DNA from: Camarhynchus parvulus
Lineage: Eukaryota; Chordata; Aves; Passeriformes; Thraupidae
Length of the DNA: 64,000 nt
Assembly (NCBI RefSeq): GCF_901933205.1
Contig: NC_044590.1
Location: 7,641,501-7,705,500 of the forward strand
Reading direction: 5' to 3'
Part shown: positions 40,701 through 49,700 of the stretch, one piece after another
Layout: each line of letters opens with the position of its first letter
Position numbering within the stretch: the first letter of the stretch is position 1
The notes under the pieces: generated by a model
The model's database searches: none
Seen by the model: only the letters and a program-made list of their open reading frames with translations
Told to the model about the DNA's origin: nothing
Program-made: the position numbers and the translations under genes

Positions 40701-43700
40701 GATGAAAGGGTCATAAAACAAGAAAGGAGAATAACAGCACTGAAAAAAATTCAGAATCAATATTACTTGAACAAAGAGGGCTTTCACTGGGAAAAAAATG
40801 AAAAACCAACACATAAATTCAGTGTGGTGGGAAGAGGAGAAAAACATCTACAGGAGCCTAGGAAAGAGGATATGAGAGATTACAGAAAAGTCTGTAGAAA
40901 GCCTCTCCCATGAGAGCTGCTTTAACAACTGAAGGATATCTGTGTTGTCATGTCCCAGCAGCCCAAGCAGAGACTGCACAGCGTTCAGCTCCACCAGCAG
41001 GTGATACAGGCCAGGCATTGTCGCGATCACGTGCATTTCCTGAATGATGTCATTTAAATCCAGTTCTGACTCCATAAACCTGAGGCAAGACAAAAAAAGG
41101 TAACAAAAAGGCAAGAAGAGACCACTACCTTCCAGGAGCCACCACATAGGACTTGTCACCCCAGGTGCACATGGCACCAGCATTTCTATCTTCCCTGTCC
41201 TACACCTGCCCCTTGAAGTTTAATCCTGCAGCAGAATAAACATTTCTACTGTGTAATTTACATTGAGTAAACAAGCAGATTTGTTCCAATTTTGTAAATC
41301 AGTTCTAGAATTTCAAGAAGAAATTAAAATCAAGATGCTGCAGTCACACACAAGCAAACTTGCTTTTAAAATAAATTCTGCAGAGCGCTGCACTTTCCCT
41401 AGCTAGCACATATTAGTATGTGGGTTGTATGAGTCTGAAGTCCATAAATATAATCTGGGTAAGGCAAAGGACAGCAAACTGGACAAAAAATAATGGCATT
41501 GAACTGTAGGAAGAAATCCCTTTAATGTGAATAACAGAACACCTTGAAGGGAGGAAGAGGCTTCAAGAACACAAATACACATCTGGCTCTCAGAGCCCAT
41601 CCAGCTGTTCTGCTCACCACAGCAATGGGTAACATGAAATAATTTCCTCCCCACACAGACCTCTGGCTGGTATGCAAGCACACACCTTCACATCAAATGA
41701 TGGAATGAAATCTTTAATTATTGCTGATGATGGTTTTTGTGCTGCCAGCCATATACTGGTCACACCAGAGTCTCAACAAAGTCATTTTTAATTAACAAAG
41801 CCAGTTTCAAATAATATTTAGAAGAATATTTACAAGGCAGTATCTGCTGTTACATAAGCTTTATGTAACTGAAAACATCTCTATATTCCAGCAATTGATT
41901 TAGACTTACACCTAAAATCAAAGGGAGAAAAGTTAAGCACAGTCTTACTTCTCTGGATTATCAGGAAACTTGATCCGCAGCTCCTGGTTTTTGTAGGATC
42001 TCTTCTCAAAGGTGAGAATCATCTTCTTCACTGAACTTTCATCCAAAGGTTCCTCCTGACCAAATCAGAAAAGGCAGAAAAATGAGCTTTAAATGGCTGG
42101 AGAAACATCAGCAATGTGGTGGGACTGCAGCCAGGCCCAGGGCCCTGGGAATTCCAGCCAGCTCTGGAATCTCCCTGCAGAGAGCTGCCAAACACCTCAC
42201 AGGCCATCACCACCCACTCCAGCTCAGATCTCCAGCTGCTCTTTCACACCTGTTATAACCTGGCACCATCAGTTCATATTGAGGCTTTTTTGCTTCTGAC
42301 ACAGATCAAACCTGCACTCACAGCCTGTGCCCATGGAGAGCTTCTCTGCAGAAGTCCCTTGTTATGCTATTGTTTTTTTGAAGTCTACATTTAACTGCCC
42401 TGAATTTATGTTCTTCCGCATTTTCTTCACTTGGATAAGCTTTCACTGTTATCTTAAAGCCTTTTCCTAAAGAAAGAAATAAATCAATATTCTACTCTAG
42501 CATTTTCTCTTTATTTTGTAAATGCTCCTAAGGTGTTTCTCAGCTGGAGTTGTATATTTACTGTACAGCAGCAATACAACCTCGGCTGCCTCCCTGACAC
42601 CTACAAACATTTTCCTTAGTTTATGACTTTAATGTACTTCTTTTATTAAAAAATTGATGGTATAGATTTCCCTGTGTAACCTCTTCCCTCTCCTCTGACT
42701 GTGTTACAACCACTATTTAAGAGAAACTCTCAAAACAAAAACCAAACCAGACACCCTCCCATCTTTAGCCAAGTGCCCCGCAGGATTAAATCAAGAGCTG
42801 CTGCTGGTATTGCAGATTCTTTGGTCAGTGACTCTAAGCAGCAAACTGACATGAGACAGAGAACCTCCATTTCTTCAGCAAACTCCATTACAATAACAAC
42901 ACCAGCCCTCAGCCTTCAGTTATGATTGCATTGCCTCCGTTCCTTTGCCCAATCTGTCTCATTGCCATCCCACTCATGTCACCACCCCATTCAGCCAATC
43001 AATACTACAGTGCCCAAAGAACATTGGGATTTCAACCCACACATGCTGACACTGCTTCCTTCTGTTCCCTTTGATTCTTTGCTTCCTCTAACACATATCA
43101 CTATTATATCTCCATTAGGATCTGCTTATATCTTGTATTGAATTTGCATTCAGTATTGCAGTGTCCTACAGATTAGCTTCCTCACATCAAATTTACTGGG
43201 ACAAAGCACATTTTAATAGCACTTATATTAACTGCAGTCCAAAGTAATAAACAAGAGATTTGAGTTCTAAAGCCTGGACTTTCAGCCCTTAAAATGTCTG
43301 GCTGGGAGGACTCCACTTGACAGAGATGAGGGACTGGCACACTGCAGGAATCCACAAGACTCCAGCCAGTCAGGAGGACTCTTCTCTCGATCCATCCTCC
43401 CTGGAGCTGAAATGCTACAGAAATCCTGCATTATCTTTCTCTGCTATCAGCAACAACTGTCATGGCAATAGCTCAACATAAAAAAAAGAGGGAGATTCTT
43501 AAAGACAGATGCTGGCAATGCTGTATACAAAGGACAATGATATTTTACAAAGCTACACAATTCTGAAGTGGTGAATATCACTTGTTTTTTTATCAAACAG
43601 GACACAGGCAGCAGGAAGCAAATATCTTCTAGATTTATACCAATCCATGTGTCACATTTATAAAGTGATCTTTTCCCTGGCCCTTGGCAGAAAGGCCAAT

Positions 43701-46700
43701 GCAGCATTGGATTTCTGTCTCCAAGGCTTGAAATCATTTACCCTTGACAGCTGCCACCCCCCTCCTCTGACCCAAGACCTTTCTTGTGCAGAAGAATGTT
43801 TGTTTATTTGCTGCTGCTGCTGCAGAGCTACAAAGAGGGGGAGAAGCTGCATGGTTGGGGGTACTGATGAGAACAACAGTCAGGAAATTGGTTAGAACAC
43901 AGAAACTGTTTCCTAAAAATATACTTCAGAAGGTGATCTGGGTATTCTCAGACCAAACAGATACTTGAAAGCCTTCTCCCTTTTGTCCCCACTTTAAATC
44001 TTCAGCTGATATATTTGAGAAATTTGAAATTAATGAACACTTCACAGGGCAGGAAAGCAAACCCACAAACTGAAGCTGTACGAGCACAGAAAAATCACGT
44101 TAAGCCTCACCACCTACACGGCAAGAAATGGGAATCACAGAGAAGGGGTTTGGTGTTTGGTTATTTCCACTGCCTCTCCTTTCCCAGAGGACTTACTTCC
44201 TCATCTTCCTCTTCTCCATCCCTCTCTATTATCTGAAGGAGTTTCTTCTTCTCATCATCAGTTTCTTCCAGGGCAGCAGACTCCTCTTCCCTATGACGGC
44301 CATGCTCTCGGGCACTGGCTTGTTTCCGACGTGCTTTGATTTCCTCTTCCTCTTCATCACGGGGTCTTTTTGTCCCTCTGTTAGGCTGAAGTCACAGAAA
44401 TAAAAGGTGAATGAATATAAGTGTTTAGTGACCCTTGCAAACCAAAATACCAATATTACAAACCATACTGAGGAAATTCTTACAAGTTTAAAAGATTTGC
44501 TTACACAACACTTAACAACTCTGAAAACTGGAAAGGAAATTAATTTAGTGAAGTGGAACATCACATGAGTAGATAAATGCCTCTGCCAAGAGCTGTGTCA
44601 ACATCCTACCTTCGTTGATCTATGAACACAATTCACGGGAAAATATCTTCATAGACAGCAAGGACAAGGAGTGCACAGACAAGGAGTGGCCGAGCAGCCC
44701 TGCTCAGTGGGGCTCAGCTGCCCATCAAGGAACCCCAGTCTGCTGACTCAGCTCAGACAACCCCACATTTCACAGCCAGCAGACTGATACGCTCAGCAGA
44801 CAGCAGGGAATGATAATTTTTTACCCACAATGTACACAAGACTATATTGAATTCCTGTGTGCCTCCCATTTCACCCCCATCCTTCTGTCTGAAGTTTGCT
44901 GACAAGTAAAAGCAGAATCAGCCCAAGTCAGAGCAGGTAGGACAAGGAGGACTGCTGCTTGCTGCAGCTCTGCAGGGGCTTGGCACTGGATTAAACAGTG
45001 CCCAAACCATCCTGGTTTGCTTGGAACAATTATTTTTTATTTTATTCCACTATTCCTATTATTTTATTCCACTATTTCTAGTTGATTGTCAAAATTAAAG
45101 GTAATTTGCCAAGGACAAGAAGAAGTCCATTAATCCTAATCCGATGTTTTCATTCAGGCAGAAAGGGATAAAAGCATTTGCAACAGAAGAAAAAATTTTC
45201 CCCTCAAAAGCTACAAGGACATTAAATTTGGTCTCTCACATTTTTGAAGGACAACCAAGCTGGAACAGGAGTACTCTATGCTCTATAACTACAGCAAAAC
45301 AAAGCTTAATTCTTTACTATTTAAAAGGAGAGTACATATCAAGAATAATAAAATAATAACAAAATTATTTTTACTTTACACCACTGCTCAAGTCACCTGG
45401 TAGGTGATTTTGTAACCTCATTAGGTCTAACACATGCCCATCCTAATTTATAAAACACCATCTGGCAGGCAGCCCCTACTCTTCTGCTCTGTGGGACCCT
45501 TTGTCTAAAATGGCAAAAGTCACACCAGGCTTCCATGAACACAGGCCCTGTTTTTATGTGAGACTGAGATTCCTTCTCATGTTTGATCCAAAGAAAGGTG
45601 CAGATGAAATATGTGACAGTGTCATTCTCCTGCCAGGTCTGGCACTAGTGTGAGCATCAAGATGGGAATTTCCAGCTCCCTGGCAGGTTGGAAACTTTTG
45701 GGCTGCAGAGGGTAATAAACCTTTCAGACTCCTAAGGGAATCCAGCTGTGGTTCCAGTTCTGCCACACACTGCACCAGTGGCACAGCCCAATGACAAGCT
45801 GGTAAATCATCTGCTCCGGAGGAAATGCTGCTTTCAGGAGATGTAAAAAAAATAAAGCTCCCCCAGCCAGCCCCAAAAAAGCACATGAGGAGTTAATTAT
45901 AGTTAAGAAGCAGGCCAGAAAGCAGCCTGGCTGGGATCACCTTGTTTTCAGGGTTACCACCCTGTCACCACTTTAGGGAAGACGCAGAATCAAGTTTCCC
46001 AGACAACAGATTAGCACAAATCAGAGCTGTATCTGCTCGCTCCCAGGCAAACCTGTTCAAGCTCTGTTATCTGTCTCCTTTCTCTCTATATCTTCTCTGC
46101 CATTTCCATTACAGATGGTACATTCCTGACTTAAAACCCTTCTAAAGTGCCTCCATGCACTTTTAAAGCAGTTACTCAGCTCATAATTCAATAGCCATGA
46201 CGTGGAAGCATACCCAGAGATTCTGTGAAATGAAAAATTTATTTGCTTGGAGGGTTTTGTGGATTGGGGTTTTTTTTAAACAGATTCCTATTACTTATCT
46301 TCTAGGTACATTAAAATATAATTTCACATAGATCCATTTGGAAACAAATGTGTCATTGACAACAACTAATAATTCAAACACTCCCTGAGCAACCAGCAAA
46401 CCCATAAAAAGAATAAGGAAAAGGTGCTCTTCTAAATGACATCATCCAAGGAAAAAAATTAAATCCATACTCCTTACTCAATGTCCTTGATATCACAAGG
46501 GGCCCTGCCCTTCCTATGTCCTTCCATTCACTCCTTGGTAATACCATCCTATACCATCTTTGACAGATTAATGTCATAAACACAAATACAGTAATTAGTG
46601 ACATAAATCCCAAAATTTACATCTAAATCTCAACAAGATTTGTCATGGATGCTCCTGATTTGGAATTGGAATCTCAATCCTCACTCTTATTTCTAAACAT

Positions 46701-49700
46701 TAAAAAGGACCAAAGCCCCTGGCGAGCCTGAGGTGTAATGAGAGGCTGAGGGACCTGGGGGTCTATCAGATGCAAAGTCATGTGCCATAGGAAGGGACTG
46801 CATCCCAGAACAAAACCTAAACTAAAACTCCATCACAAAACCATCCCCATTTCCTCTGAGTACACAATTCTCAAGATCAGAATTTACACCCTTGCTTCCA
46901 TCTCAATTATTTTGCCCTTTTTTGTATTTATGCATTGCTGGGGGAGGCTCTGTACCACGGAGCAGAATCATTATGATAAATCAGGGAAGTGCCCCGTGTG
47001 TGATCATTAACGCTGCCAGAGCCTGGCAATAGGCAGTAATTGAATTCGGGCAAACGCTATTAAGCAGGCATTAAGGCTTTGCCTCTCCTTATTGATGTTA
47101 TGCAAAAACCTCGCTAAGAACATTGCTGTTCCCAACCAGCACTTATTAAAGCCAAGAAACCAAGGCCTGAGTGGAACACCTGGGTCCTGCTCATTCCACA
47201 AGAGATGCACAGTCATGAGCAACTGATTTAAGGCAGGCATTACTTTCTGTTCATTGATTTTCATCTTGGGTTTGCATTTGTGTTTTGCAAAGGACTTACC
47301 AACTAGCAAGAATTAAGCTCATAGGTTGCCGCACCAAGCCTGGTGCATTTCGCTCAACAAACACACAGATTGTGTCCAAACACATTTATTTAACCAATTC
47401 CACAGCTTCACAGACATCTGCACAAGTTGTGCCTTTCTGGTAGAAAAGAGAAAGCTAATCATTTGATAAACAAAATGTGGGGTTTTTTACTTAGCTGTGC
47501 TAAGGTGAATCTGGCAAGAAGTTAGAATTCATTTGAAAATACACAAGAAAAGCATTTTTCAATTGTTATGTTAGCTAAGCTTAATTCTGTTCCTGATGAA
47601 TGCAGGGCATTCACAGTAATTTATTCAGCAGGCCTTTTCATTTAAATCTAACACTGATAGCACCACACAAAAACCAATGAATACAAAAGGGTTTAAAAAA
47701 AAGCTACTGTTTATAAAATATGATAAAGTAAACAGAAGCTGGTAATTGGGAACGGGAGGATTATCTTTCCCTTTCTCTTGTAGTCCTCCTGTACTGGTTG
47801 TGTCTGTTAGCTGACAGACACTCCCTGGGGCCCAGCCTTTGGTACAGACTTTCCCCAGACACACCTGACACAGGTCCTGGGGTGGTAAGGCCAAGCCTGA
47901 CCTCAGTGTGGGCAGCAGGAGCAGCATCAGCCACATGTCACATGAGGAACAGGGAAACAACGTCCTAAATCAAAGCACAATAATCTGCCAGCGCCTCTGG
48001 GTTCCCTCCAAGCAGTGATTGCACATTAATATCAGGGTTAAGTACACCACAAAATCTGAACACACATTTCTCAGAATCCTGATTGCTTCAGCCTTTGCCA
48101 AACATAAGGAAGGTTTAGAGAGGTCTCAGTAGTTTCATATTACTCAGGAAATACTCAGGAGTTTCATATTACTAAGGTATCTGTTTTGTAAGTGACGTCA
48201 TTACTGTGAAGCTCAGGAATTTTCGTTAATGAAATCTGAAATGAATCTTCATAAATGATGCAGCTTCTGTGCCCAGATCCCAGCCCGCTCCGAAGAGCCA
48301 CTCAGAAAGCAGCACAGCAGCTGTCAGTTTGGGATCCTAATCTCCAGAGGAATCTTCAATGACTTCCTAATTTTGTTTCCAATGTTTGTCATAAACCAGG
48401 CTATGATCAATCTCACTTTCCCATGCTTTTTCTTCCTGAGGCATGACACACAGCCCTTCTAAATGGCGCAGGATCTGAGTGCTAAAAACTGGAAGAACTG
48501 GTACCCCAGGAAAATCAGAAATCTCAGAGACCCAAGAGCTCCAAAATCACACAGTCTGAGGCAAATGCAATGACAGGTGCACAGTGTACCCACACGAATA
48601 CAGATTATTAATTTCAGAGGGAATGCACCCCTGTGCCCTCCAGCCTCCCTTGCAAGGCTCTGAACCACCCAAGGAACACATCAGGGAGGTGCAGGACAGG
48701 GATCTTTCTTGACATCCCCTGGTTTGGTGGTCAAAGACAATACATTGGGAAGTAAACTAGAGATTCACTTGTCACCCTGTGAGAGCACAGCTCTGGCAGC
48801 ATGGGGCTTACTCCCAGGAGCAGAACCAAGGGATGAGGCAGACAGCTGAGCCAATGTCAGCTCCTTGTTTTAACTGCTGGCAGCAGAGGAGCTACTGGGG
48901 TAATAATGCTGTGAGTAGCCAACAACCAGCTCAGCTGAGCTGCCCCTACCATCAGATGCATCCATTACATTGCAAATTGACAGCAAATTATCTGTACCAG
49001 CAGCAGAAATGATGATACACAGAGATCCATCTCGGTACACACTGCACTGAACCCCGACAGACCCTGGGGAGATCACCCAGGGTGCTGAAGGCAGATCTCA
49101 CCCCACAGTTACTGCTTCCTCCGCTACTCTATCTTACAATCAGGGCTTTGCAATGATCACTCACACTGATGAAATCTGCCGTTAATGAGAATTCAAATAA
49201 CCTCCCTTATTTCCTCCCAGGACAACTGAAAGAAGACTGAATAGCCCTGGAGTTGGCTTTGTCCTCTTAATTACCCTCTGTAATCAGAGACCAAACACGG
49301 AGGATCTGGGCAAACAGCAGCAATATTTAATCATCACTTTAGACCATCTGCAACTGTTTTGCAGCAACACGTAAAGTTTATGGATTCCTGAGCTTTGGAT
49401 AAACGGCCAGGTGCTGTTTAATTGTATTTTTTGTTGCAAGAGGTTTCTTTTCCCATTCTGGCAGACACTTGGTGCTGAATTGGTGGCACGGTGCCTGCAG
49501 TCTCTTCCACGCCAAGTTTGGCTCTGAGGGAGAACATCTTCTTGCCGAAGCAAGGGCACAGATTACACATTTAGAGGAGAAAATTCAAAACAGTGTAAGA
49601 GGAAAGCAATTATTTTGGGTTGTGCTGAGGGAGGTTGAGAAGACCAACTCATTTGCAGCAAGAGATTAAAATCAGAGAGCTGAGGCATCACACCACCTCC

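Larger units (their letters stand above)
37288..40939 (-). other. CTNNBL1: CTNNBL1 intron 4, U12-type AT-AC intron
   Basis: On the minus strand the intron begins ATATCCTTC (from 40939) and ends CCCAGCAC (to 37288). The branch site TCCTTAAC spans 37304-37297; its branch adenosine at 37298 is 11 nt from the exon, within the short spacing of minor-class introns. There is almost no pyrimidine tract, also typical. Donor, branch and acceptor all match U12 consensus and the join restores codon D156 in a conserved protein segment. Its removal requires U11/U12 and U4atac/U6atac snRNPs. The intron is 3652 bp, phase 1, and hosts a CR1 fragment at 38425-38725. Confidence 0.95.

Noticed and set aside
40930..40945. 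Reading the exon 4 end as a GT-AG donor
   Set aside because: No GT near the boundary keeps the conserved NT-DVSIAV reading frame. The AT donor, AC acceptor and U12 branch site agree with each other.
46735..46785. Possible CR1 fragment (GAGAGGCTGAGGGACCTGGG)
   Set aside because: Only about 25 bases resemble CR1 and nothing on either side continues the match.
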